Positions 8,061 through 15,424 of a DNA stretch of 64,000 nucleotides are shown here, piece after piece (the first letter of the stretch is position 1; every line of letters begins with the position of its first letter). This stretch comes from an uncultured Clostridia bacterium. GTDB taxonomy: Bacteria; Bacillota; Clostridia; Christensenellales; Borkfalkiaceae. The notes below the pieces were generated by a model. It was not told the origin of the DNA. It was given only the letters and a program-made list of their open reading frames with translations, and ran no database searches. The stretch is taken from contig CALVHO010000003.1 of NCBI GenBank assembly GCA_944328445.1, forward strand, positions 53,460-117,459, given 5' to 3'. The position numbers and the translations under genes are program-made.

Positions 8061-8238
8061 AAAAAAGATCCGCCTGTGCCGCAGAACGAAAAAGTGTTAA
8101 CCCGCTCTCGCAGGTGGGTGCGCCGCTTGCCGCCTCGGCCTTTCCGTTCATAAACAGACCTCGCCTATCGACACAGACGTAGCGCTCCCGAAAAAATACT
8201 GTGGATTAAGATAGTCCGAACTCCGAACACCGCAGACC
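8061..8238 (-). ncRNA. ssrS: 6S RNA
   Basis: 6S RNA mimics an open promoter and binds the housekeeping RNA polymerase. I identify it by pattern, not by search. On the minus strand the 5' part GTCTGCGGTGTTCGGAGTT resembles the 6S 5' strand (CTGNGRTGTTCG). The 3' part TTCTGCGGCACAGGCGGATC can close a terminal stem with GGTCTGC..GTG. It is followed by six T residues, and the length of ~178 nt is typical. The interior is largely self-complementary with a long central bulge region. The 340 bp to its right hold no gene other than the promoter listed next. Confidence 0.7.
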
Positions 8239-8500
8239 TTTCAGCCGCAAAGTATGGCGGCCGTCCGCCGCGTTTGTTATACCATTATTATACCGCATTT
8301 GCCGCAGAATGCAACCCTTTGGAAGAAAAAACTTTGCGGGAAATTTTTGCCGTGCGCTTTTTGCGCCCGCCCCGCACGCAAAACGGCCGCCCGATTTTTG
8401 GGCCGCACTCCCCGAAAACGGCGCCGTTCATGCGAAAAAAACGCATACAAGGGTAAAAACAAACATTTTTTCTCTTTTTGTTTTCAGCCCGCCCCTTTGC

Positions 8501-8529
8501 TTGCGTTTGGCCCCCGTATCCTGTACAAT
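8501..8529 (+). promoter_or_regulatory. Promoter of the 78-aa gene
   Basis: TTGCGT (8501-8506) and TACAAT (8524-8529) with a 17-bp spacer; AAGGAGG follows at about 8569, before the start codon. Confidence 0.6.
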
Positions 8530-8584
8530 ATAGGTGCAATTTCAACGAGACCACACGCGCAATTTTTTAAGGAGGTAACTTGTC

Positions 8585-8821
8585 ATGAAAAAGAACGTCA
8601 AAGGCGTGACTTACGACACCGAGACCATGGCCGTCGTCAAGAAAGTGACCCACGGCGCATTCGGCGACCCCGCCGGCTATGAAGAGACCCTGTACGTTGC
8701 GGAGGACGGGAAGACCTATTTCCTGTACACCTTCGGCGGGGAAAGCTCTCCCTACCCCACGGAAAAGCTGACTTCTCTCACCAAGGCCAAAGTGCAGGCC
8801 TGGGAAAAAGAGAACGCCTGA
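8585..8821 (+). CDS. Conserved small protein of unknown function, 78 aa
   Basis: The protein starts MKKNVKGVTYDTETMAVVKK and contains YEETLYVAEDGKTYFLYTFGGESSPY. This pattern (YDTET near the start, then ETLY..G.YFLY..GG..S.Y) occurs in many small Clostridia proteins without known function. There is no signal peptide, membrane segment or catalytic motif. Support for a real gene: strong AAGGAGGTAACTTGTC ribosome site, an upstream promoter, and a perfect terminator 16 bp after the stop. It is monocistronic. Confidence 0.85.
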   Translation: MKKNVKGVTYDTETMAVVKKVTHGAFGDPAGYEETLYVAEDGKTYFLYTFGGESSPYPTEKLTSLTKAKVQAWEKENA

Positions 8822-8837
8822 CCGCAGACAACAGACC

Positions 8838-8868
8838 AAAAAACGGACGGGAGACCGTCCGTTTTTTG
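8838..8868 (+). terminator. Terminator of the 78-aa gene
   Basis: ACGGACGG pairs with CCGTCCGT around GAGA, flanked by A and T runs. The symmetric flanks mean it could also act leftwards. Confidence 0.85.
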
Positions 8869-8906
8869 CTGCCGCCCGCAACACCTTCCGCGGGCATTTG
8901 CCTGCT

Positions 8907-8937
8907 AAAAAGCCGCGCCCCCGTTTTGCGGGGGCGC
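8907..8937 (-). terminator. Terminator of acpP
   Basis: GCGCCCCCG pairs with CGGGGGCGC around four bases, followed by a short T run on the minus strand, just after the acpP stop. Confidence 0.75.
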
Positions 8938-8942
8938 TTCGC

Positions 8943-9170
8943 TTATTTGTTGAGTTTTTCGATCATGTCCACGATGTCCTGCACCGTCTTGACGTTGACG
9001 ATGTCCTCTTCGGGAATGGAGATGCCGTAATCGTCTTCGAGCGAGATGAGCAGTTCGACGACGTCGAGCGAGTCGGCGCCCAGGTCTTTGACCACGTCGC
9101 TTTCGGCCGTGACCTTGTCGGGCGAAATATTGAGCTGTTTGGCGAGCATGTCGCGCACTTTCTCGAACAT
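8943..9170 (-). CDS. acpP: Acyl carrier protein
   Basis: AcpP carries the growing acyl chain on a 4'-phosphopantetheine arm in type II fatty-acid synthesis. The 75-residue acidic protein has the attachment serine at residue 34 in LGADSLDVVEL, with the flanking four-helix pattern. It is not next to other fab genes; it stands alone with its own TTGACA promoter and terminator, which is common for housekeeping acpP in Clostridia. The pantothenate-pathway gene coaD is about 21 kb away in this window. Confidence 0.95.
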   Translation of the reverse strand: MFEKVRDMLAKQLNISPDKVTAESDVVKDLGADSLDVVELLISLEDDYGISIPEEDIVNVKTVQDIVDMIEKLNK

Positions 9171-9200
9171 AAAGGTGGATCCTCCTGCGTTATGAAATTA

Positions 9201-9229
9201 TTGTACTAAAAATGTCCGCGGTTGTCAAC
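9201..9229 (-). promoter_or_regulatory. Promoter of acpP
   Basis: TTGACA (9224-9229) and TACAAT (9201-9206), 17-bp spacer, minus strand. Confidence 0.75.
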
Positions 9230-9302
9230 CCCTTTTCGCATTTTGCCGCATTCTTTCCGAAACGCGACGAAACCGTGCGGCGCGGAACGTTTTCAGAAAA
9301 AC

Positions 9303-11489
9303 TCACTGCGCTTTGGCGCGCGGGCGCTTCATCGTCAGGCCGATGCGGTGCTTTTTCACGTCGACGTCCTTGACCCAGACGGTGACCTGCTGGCCCACTT
9401 TGAGCACGTCCGACGGGTGGCGGATGTAGCGGTCACAGATCTCGGAAAGGTGAACGAGACCGTCCTGGTGCACGCCGATATCGACGAAGGCGCCGAAATC
9501 GACGACGTTGCGGACGGTGCCCGAAAGCTCCATGCCGGGGACGAGGTCGCCGATATCCATGATGTCGCTGCGCAGAACGGGCTGCGGGAGAGAATCGCGG
9601 ATGTCGCGCCCGGGCTTGACGAGCTCGGAAACGACGTCTTTGAGGGTGGGGACGTCCAGCCCCGCCTCCGAGGCGGCGGCCGCCTCGCCCATATCCCGCA
9701 CCTTGGCGGGCAGGTCGGCGATGCGGCGCTCCTTCACGTCCGCGGCGGTGTAGCCGAACAGGGACAAGAGTTTTTCGGCCGCGGCGTACGATTCGGGGTG
9801 GACGGCGGTGTTGTCGAGGATGTTTTCGCCGCCGGGGATGCGCAAAAAGCCCGCGCACTGGGTAAAGGCCTTTTCGCCCAGTTTGGGGACCTTCAACACC
9901 TCCTTGCGGGAATTGAACTTGCCGTGTTCTTCGCGGTAGGCAACGATGTTTTTGGCGATGCCCGCGTTGAGGCCCGCGACGTATTTGAGCAGCGAAACGC
10001 TGGCCGTGTTCAAATCGACGCCGACGCTGTTGACGCAGTCCTCCAAGACGCCCGAAAGCACGCTGTCCAGCCGCTTTTTGTCCATGTCGTGCTGGTACTG
10101 CCCCACGCCGATGGACTTGGGGTCGATCTTGATGAGCTCGGCCAGCGGGTCCTGCAAGCGGCGGGCGATGGACACGGCGCTGCGTTCGGCCACGTCGTAA
10201 TCGGGGAACTCTTCGGCGCCCAAAGGGCTCGCCGAATACACCGACGCGCCCGCCTCGGACACGACGATGTAGGAAACTTCCTGCCCCGTTTCCTCCTTGA
10301 TCTCCTTGATGAGCTCGGCCACGAAGATCTCGCTCTCCTTGGAGGCGGTGCCGTTGCCGATGGAGATGACCTGGACGCCGTATTTTGCGACCAGCTCTTT
10401 GAGCTTCGCCTTGGCGCCCTCCACGTCTTTTTTGGGACCGGGGGTGGGATAGACGACGGTCTTATCCAGCACTTTGCCCGTGCCGTCGACGACGGCGATC
10501 TTGCAGCCCGTCCTGTACGCGGGGTCGAGGCCCAGCGTGACTTTGTCCTTGACGGGCGGCTGCATCAAGAGCGGCTTCAAATTGACCTCGAACATCTTGA
10601 TGGCCTGCTCGCTCGCGGCCTCGGTGAGGGCGGCGCGGACTTCGCGCTCGATGGAGGGGTAAATGAGGCGGTCGTAGCCGTCGTCCACCGCCTCTTTGAC
10701 GAGCTCGGTCGAGCGGCCGCCGTCCTTGATATAGGTAGCGCCCGCGACGCGCTTGGCGATCGCGTCGTCGAACTGCACTTTGACTTTGAGGAAGCCCTCC
10801 TTCTCGCCGCGGTTGACGGCCAGCACGCGGTGGCTCTTGATCTCGGCCACGCCCTCGCTGTGGTCGGCGTACATCTCGTACGTCCTGGCGCCTTCCTTTT
10901 CGGCGTCGACGATGCGGGTGACGATCTCGCCGTGCTTCATGAACAGGTTGCGCAGCTTTTTGCGCACGCCCGCGTCGTCGGAGACGATCTCGGCGATGAT
11001 ATCCTTGGCGCCCGCCAAAGCCTCGGCGGCGCTGTTCACACCCTTTTCGGCGTCGACGTATTTTTCGGCCTCGGCGTCGGGGTCGAAGGCCTTGTCCTGG
11101 GCCAGGATCGCCTCGGCCAACGGCTGCAAACCGCGCTCGACGGCGACGCTCGCGCGGGTCTTTTTCTTTTGCTTATACGGGCGGTAGATGTCCTCCACCT
11201 CGGTCAGGGTGGCCGCCGCCGACAGGGCCGCGGCGATCTCCTCGGTCATCTTGCCCTGCTCCTCGATGGCACGGGAGACCTCTTCTTTGCGCTTTTCGAG
11301 GTTGCGCAGGTACACGAGGCGGTCGTTGAATTCACGCAGCACCTGGTCGTCGCAGCTGCCCGTCATCTCCTTGCGGTAGCGGGCGATGAACGGGATGGTA
11401 TTCCCCTCGTCGATGAGGCGAACGATGTTTTCCGCATGGTCGGCGCGGATGGACGGAAATTCTTCCGCTAGCTTCTTCAAAATGTCCAT
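9303..11489 (-). CDS. tex: Tex-family RNA-binding transcription accessory protein
   Basis: Tex proteins bind nucleic acid and associate with transcription/translation; the exact biochemical role remains unsettled. The 728-residue length is typical. Domains in order: N-terminal helical Tex-N region (residues ~1-190, with IPFIARYRKEMTGSCDDQVLREF), a YqgF/RNase H-like core (~320-450, starting LGLDPAYRTGCKIAVVD), helix-hairpin-helix segments (~490-560, LNTASVSLLKYVAGLN), and a C-terminal S1 domain (~635-710, PGMELSGTVRNVVDFGAFVDIGVHQDGLVHLSEI). It appears monocistronic; a TACAAT box lies about 55 bp upstream. Confidence 0.93.
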   Translation of the reverse strand: MDILKKLAEEFPSIRADHAENIVRLIDEGNTIPFIARYRKEMTGSCDDQVLREFNDRLVYLRNLEKRKEEVSRAIEEQGKMTEEIAAALSAAATLTEVEDIYRPYKQKKKTRASVAVERGLQPLAEAILAQDKAFDPDAEAEKYVDAEKGVNSAAEALAGAKDIIAEIVSDDAGVRKKLRNLFMKHGEIVTRIVDAEKEGARTYEMYADHSEGVAEIKSHRVLAVNRGEKEGFLKVKVQFDDAIAKRVAGATYIKDGGRSTELVKEAVDDGYDRLIYPSIEREVRAALTEAASEQAIKMFEVNLKPLLMQPPVKDKVTLGLDPAYRTGCKIAVVDGTGKVLDKTVVYPTPGPKKDVEGAKAKLKELVAKYGVQVISIGNGTASKESEIFVAELIKEIKEETGQEVSYIVVSEAGASVYSASPLGAEEFPDYDVAERSAVSIARRLQDPLAELIKIDPKSIGVGQYQHDMDKKRLDSVLSGVLEDCVNSVGVDLNTASVSLLKYVAGLNAGIAKNIVAYREEHGKFNSRKEVLKVPKLGEKAFTQCAGFLRIPGGENILDNTAVHPESYAAAEKLLSLFGYTAADVKERRIADLPAKVRDMGEAAAASEAGLDVPTLKDVVSELVKPGRDIRDSLPQPVLRSDIMDIGDLVPGMELSGTVRNVVDFGAFVDIGVHQDGLVHLSEICDRYIRHPSDVLKVGQQVTVWVKDVDVKKHRIGLTMKRPRAKAQ

Positions 11490-11807
11490 TCACATTCTCC
11501 GTATGCACTTGGCCGCGGCACGGGCGGCCGTCTTGCTTTATTGTACCATATTCTTGCGGCTTTTTCATCCTTTTTTTGAAAATTTATCAAAAATTTTTGC
11601 ATGAAAAAAGGCCGCGTCCTTTGTGCCCTTTGCATGAAGACGCGCCCCGAAAAACCACCGCCCCGCACGAGGGCGGAGCGAAGAGAGCCGCGGGCACGGC
11701 TCTGGCAAAAACGCGGAAACGCGGTCAGGCGGCACGGCGGCCGCGGCGCCGAGAAAAGCGCGGGCAAAAACGCGCGGGCCGAAAGCGCCCGCGGCGCAAA
11801 GGCGGCA
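11490..11807. other. Intergenic stretch of ~318 bp without a gene
   Basis: Apart from a TACAAT-like box for tex near 11540, I see GC-rich sequence with several short inverted repeats and no credible ribosome site or coding pattern. Confidence 0.6.
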
Positions 11808-12506
11808 CTATTTGCGGCGCAGGGACAAAAGCGCGTCCTTTTGCCGCTGCGTGAGGCGGAAACTTTCGCGCGCCTTCTGGATGGCCTTGTTCACCGTTTT
11901 CCCTTCCAAGGGGCAGCCCGCGAGGTAGTTCACGCCCCGTTCGTAGAACTTGACGAGCACCTCGGCCAGCAGCCAGGCCGCGCCCATGTGCGCGTAGTAG
12001 AGCTCGCCGCGCGCCTTGTCCAGCAGCGAAAACACGGCGGGCAACCAGGCCTCGTCCATATAGCAGCCGAGCAGCAGCACGTAGGCAAAGCGCTGAAAAA
12101 ATTCGCGCCCGCTCTCCACGCAGCAAGCGAGGTACGGGAACATCTCCTCGCGGTGCCGTTTGACCTCTTTGAGGCAGGAACAGAAAAAATCGCACACGGA
12201 CCAGCCGTCGATGGCGGGGACAAAGCGGGCGACGGCCTCCATCCTCTTTACAAAGGGCATTTTCACGGACGCCGCGGCGTAGCCCTGCAACAAGCGGACT
12301 TCGTACACATTTTGCGGGTAATCCAAGAACGCGGAAAGATCGAACCCCTCCTCCCGCACCAGTGCCTTGCCGAAGGCGCGCAGCGCGGGCATGCGCACGC
12401 CCAGGCTGCTGCCCGCGGGGATGTTGGCGACGCGCTCGTTGAAGGGGCGGTAGCGCTCGTCGGCAAGGGCGGAAAGTTCGGCTACGATCTGCTCGTACGG
12501 TCTCAT
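11808..12506 (-). CDS. AlkD-like DNA alkylation repair protein
   Basis: The 232-residue all-helical protein matches the HEAT-repeat DNA alkylation repair family, whose AlkD members excise positively charged N-alkylated purines such as 3-methyladenine and 7-methylguanine. Family-like segments are YRPFNERVANIPAGSSLGVRMPALRAFGKAL near the N-terminus, FIDGWSVCDFFC-type sequence (AIDGWSVCDFFCSCL) carrying the catalytic-site tryptophan/aspartate, and the C-terminal TVNKAIQKARESFRLT. The neighbouring gene encodes another predicted DNA-base glycosylase, so the two may form a repair pair, though 120 bp separate them. Confidence 0.85.
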   Translation of the reverse strand: MRPYEQIVAELSALADERYRPFNERVANIPAGSSLGVRMPALRAFGKALVREEGFDLSAFLDYPQNVYEVRLLQGYAAASVKMPFVKRMEAVARFVPAIDGWSVCDFFCSCLKEVKRHREEMFPYLACCVESGREFFQRFAYVLLLGCYMDEAWLPAVFSLLDKARGELYYAHMGAAWLLAEVLVKFYERGVNYLAGCPLEGKTVNKAIQKARESFRLTQRQKDALLSLRRK

Positions 12507-12626
12507 CGGCGGTACCTCAAATTATGCGTTATCTTGCTTTTTCGCGAACGCGCAAAACGCCCCGCCGCGGGCGCGGCGCGCCGCAAAAGCGGGCGCGGGC
12601 GGCGGGCAAAAAAGTGCAGGCGCGCA

Positions 12627-13124
12627 TCAGCGTGCCTGCCCGCCAGCGGCAAAGGCAGCGGCCAGGGCGGCGTGCCAGGCGGCTTCGTCGTAGCGGGGGT
12701 TGGCGGGGCTTGTCGAAGGGAGGCAGGTGTACGGCAGCGGGCAATTTCGGTAGCGGCGGCAAAACAGGCCGTACGCCGTTTTGCCGTTGAGCAGGATGCT
12801 GCGCACGGGCGCGCGTGAAAGGACGAGAGACAGATCGGCAAGTTCGGCGGCACGGATGGTGGCGTCGGCCGAACCCTCGACGGAACAGCGCACGGCCATG
12901 TCCCACAAGGCGATGCGGCGGCGGGCCAAAAACGCCTTCTTCTCCTCCACGTCTTCGCGCGGCTCCTCGCCGAAAAAGGAATAGAGCATCTTCCAAAAAC
13001 GGTTTTGGCGGTTGCCGTAGTAAAACTGCACGGCGCGGCTCTTGACGGAGGGAAAGCTGCCCAAGATCAGCACCTCGCTCTCGGGGGTGAAAAAGGGCTC
13101 AAAGCCTTGAATTATGTCTGGCAT
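12627..13124 (-). CDS. Uracil-DNA glycosylase superfamily protein, DNA-deoxyinosine glycosylase type
   Basis: A 165-residue UDG-superfamily protein. The N-terminal VLILGSFPSVKSRAVQFYYGNRQNRFWKML matches the hypoxanthine/deoxyinosine DNA glycosylase group (UDG family 6), which removes deaminated adenine from DNA. The residues SFPS and NRFW are the family landmarks, LNGKTAYGLF is the mid-protein strand, and LPSTSPANPRYDEAAW contains the conserved SPAN motif. The start codon lies inside the GCATAGTACT motif, and no good ribosome site precedes it. Function is inferred from family similarity only. Confidence 0.85.
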   Translation of the reverse strand: MPDIIQGFEPFFTPESEVLILGSFPSVKSRAVQFYYGNRQNRFWKMLYSFFGEEPREDVEEKKAFLARRRIALWDMAVRCSVEGSADATIRAAELADLSLVLSRAPVRSILLNGKTAYGLFCRRYRNCPLPYTCLPSTSPANPRYDEAAWHAALAAAFAAGGQAR

Positions 13125-13130
13125 AGTACT
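13113..13130. repeat. Copy 2 of the GCATAGTACT motif
   Basis: GCATAGTACT (13121-13130), preceded by TTATGTCTG, overlaps the ATG of the UDG-family gene on the minus strand. Confidence 0.5.
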
Positions 13131-13252
13131 TCAAAAACGGGAAAAAATCAGATTTTCATCGGCAAAATCGTGAAAGAACGGAAGAAAGCGCGTGCACACG
13201 CTCGTGCGGCCGCACGGACAAAAACCGCAGCGCGGCCTGCGCAAAACCGCCC

Positions 13253-14494
13253 TCAGCCGACGGAGAGCGGCCCCTCCACTTTGCCGACGACGGCGGAGGC
13301 GGGGGCCTGCGCAAAGTGCAGAGAGAGCGCCTCGGCGCAGCTGTCGGCGTTGACGGCGTCGATGCGGGCGATACGCTCGTCGAAATCGAGCACGGCGCCG
13401 TTGTAGAGCATGTACTTGCCGTAGGCAAGCATCTGTGTGGCGGTGTTTTCCTGGCCCAAAATGAGCGCGGAGCGCACCTGCTCCTTTCCCCTGGCGATCT
13501 CGTCGGCGGTCGGGTTTTCCTTTTGCAGGCCGCGGATGACGGCAAAGGCCGCCTCCTGCGCGCGGGCGATGTTTTGCGGGTTCACGCCCGCGTAGACGGT
13601 CAGCGCCCCGCCCTCGGTGAAGGCGGAGATGTAAGAATAGACGGTGTAGGCAAGCCCCATCTCCTCGCGCACTTTCTGGAAGAGGCGGGAGCTCATCCCC
13701 CCGCCCAAAACGACGTTGACCACCTGCGCGGATTCGGCCAGCGGGTGTTCGCGGCGGAGCGACGGCCACATGTAGGCGATATGCGCTTGCTCGATATCCT
13801 TGTTGCGGAACAAGTGCCGCGAAGCGCAGGCGATCTCCTTGCGGCGGGGCACAAAGGGGCGCGGGCGCAAGGCGCTTTCGAGGCAGCGCGCCACGAGTTC
13901 TTCGGCCTCGTTCACGCCGATGTTGCCCGCAAACGAGACGACGACGTTGGCGGGGTTGTAGCGCTCGGCCATGTAGGAAAAGAGGTCCTCGCGCGAAAAT
14001 CCCCTGACCCGCGCGGCGGGGCCGAGGATGGTGCGGCCGTACCCCGTTTTGCCGAAATAGGCCTCGGCCAGCACGTCGAGGCAGAGGTCGTCGGGCGTGT
14101 CCTCGGTCATGGCGATCTCTTCGCAGACGACGCCCTTTTCGCGCTCCATCTCCTCCTCGGGAAAGACGGAATGCAGAAAAAAGTCGGAGAGGATCTCGAA
14201 GGCCTCGGCGGCGTGGTCGGACGTGGACTTGGCGTAATAGCAGGTGATGTCCTTGGACGTAAAGGCGTTGGCCTGGGCGCCGATGCGGTCGAGCGCGTCC
14301 GAAATGGCGAAGGCGGTCCGCTTTTCGGTGCCCTTGAACAGCATGTGCTCGATAAAGTGCGAAATGCCGTTCTCCTCCTCCCGCTCGAAGCACGAGCCCG
14401 TGCCGACGATCATGCCCATGCTCACCGAAAAAAGCCCTTCCATCTGCTTGACCACGAGCCGCAGCCCGCTTGGATATGTTTTGCTGTACGTCAT
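13253..14494 (-). CDS. M16 family zinc metallopeptidase (YmxG/MlpA type)
   Basis: A 413-residue processing-protease-like protein. The inverted zinc motif HFIEH is at residues 46-50, and the distal zinc-ligand glutamate fits EEIAMTED about 75 residues later, so it looks catalytically intact. A second M16 repeat follows (~180-400) with GGGMSSRLFQKVREEMGLAYTVYSY. GGAGGAATC directly precedes the ATG at 14494. It lies immediately downstream of a YlxY-like gene, as ymxG does in Bacillus subtilis, although pnp and rpsO are not present here. The physiological substrate is unknown. Confidence 0.88.
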   Translation of the reverse strand: MTYSKTYPSGLRLVVKQMEGLFSVSMGMIVGTGSCFEREEENGISHFIEHMLFKGTEKRTAFAISDALDRIGAQANAFTSKDITCYYAKSTSDHAAEAFEILSDFFLHSVFPEEEMEREKGVVCEEIAMTEDTPDDLCLDVLAEAYFGKTGYGRTILGPAARVRGFSREDLFSYMAERYNPANVVVSFAGNIGVNEAEELVARCLESALRPRPFVPRRKEIACASRHLFRNKDIEQAHIAYMWPSLRREHPLAESAQVVNVVLGGGMSSRLFQKVREEMGLAYTVYSYISAFTEGGALTVYAGVNPQNIARAQEAAFAVIRGLQKENPTADEIARGKEQVRSALILGQENTATQMLAYGKYMLYNGAVLDFDERIARIDAVNADSCAEALSLHFAQAPASAVVGKVEGPLSVG

Positions 14495-14540
14495 GATTCC
14501 TCCGTAAAATTTCGATCCCGCGGGACAGACGCCCGCGCTT

Positions 14541-15260
14541 TTATGTCTTTTCAATGCCGGATATGTTGACCGAAACGGGCACCTGTTCCAGCCCCGCGGC
14601 GCGGTAGGCGGACAGGACGGCAGGCAGCGCCAGCGCCGTTTCGGCCGTGGGGTGCATGAGCACGAGGTCGCCGCCCTTCGCACCCTCGGCGGCGCGGCGG
14701 TAGATGAGCTGCTCATCGCGGTCGCGCCAGTCGATGGTGTCTTTGGACCAAAGGATGGTCTTGTAGCCCAACTGCTCGGCGGCGCGGACGGTGTCCTCAT
14801 TGTAGGCGCCCGAAGGGGGCGCGAATAGCGCGGGCCTTGTCCCCGTCAGCCGCTCGACGAGCTCGCCGCAGACGCGGATCTCGGCGAGGTTGGCTTCGTA
14901 AGAAATTTTGTCCTGATCTTTATGGAAATATCCGTGGTTGCCCAGTTCGTGGCCGCGCGCGGCGATGTCCCGCAGCGTCTCGGCGTGGCCGTCCGCCCAG
15001 CTGCCGCCGATGAAAAAAGTCGCCTTCACGCCGTGCTCGTCCAGCGTGTCCAAAATGGACGGGAGGAACTCCTCACCCCAATAGACGTTGAACATGAGCG
15101 AAACGTAGCGGCTTTCGGTGTTGCCGCTGTAATAGACGCGGTCGGACGGCCGCCCAGCCGTGGAAACGCCGAAGGGCAGAAAGCACACCGCCGCCACCGC
15201 CAAAAGCACGCCCGCCAGCACCGCGTTGGTCGCCAACGCCAGTTTTGTACCCTGCTTCAC
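14541..15260 (-). CDS. Polysaccharide deacetylase-fold protein, YlxY-like
   Basis: About 239 residues from a GTG start at 15260, chosen because GGGAGG lies in front; an in-frame ATG at 15317 has no ribosome site. Residues ~8-30 form one membrane anchor, so the domain should face outside. The NodB-fold is visible (GVKATFFIGGSWADGHAETL, HELGNHGYFHKDQ with the two metal-site histidines, DLVLMHPT), but the usual TFDDG motif is replaced by SLMFNVYWGEE, as in B. subtilis YlxY. Deacetylase activity is therefore uncertain. It forms an operon with the M16 peptidase gene 46 bp downstream. Confidence 0.82.
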   Translation of the reverse strand: MKQGTKLALATNAVLAGVLLAVAAVCFLPFGVSTAGRPSDRVYYSGNTESRYVSLMFNVYWGEEFLPSILDTLDEHGVKATFFIGGSWADGHAETLRDIAARGHELGNHGYFHKDQDKISYEANLAEIRVCGELVERLTGTRPALFAPPSGAYNEDTVRAAEQLGYKTILWSKDTIDWRDRDEQLIYRRAAEGAKGGDLVLMHPTAETALALPAVLSAYRAAGLEQVPVSVNISGIEKT

Positions 15261-15424
15261 AGCCCCGCCCTCCCGCAAGAACTTCCCTTGCCCTACCATA
15301 TGCGCGGGCGGCGGCAAGTATGAACGGGCAAAAGCGCAAGGCGCGGGCAGAAAAGCGGACGAAGTACCTGACGGGCAAAAGGCGCAGAAATCGTGAACGA
15401 GGCAAAGCGCAAAGCGCAGAACGG

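Noticed and set aside
9222..11471. 749-codon plus-strand frame opposite tex
   Set aside because: It is the antisense shadow of tex; composition is His/Asp/Val-rich without domain signal, as seen opposite most genes here because GC-rich codons rarely form stops in this frame.
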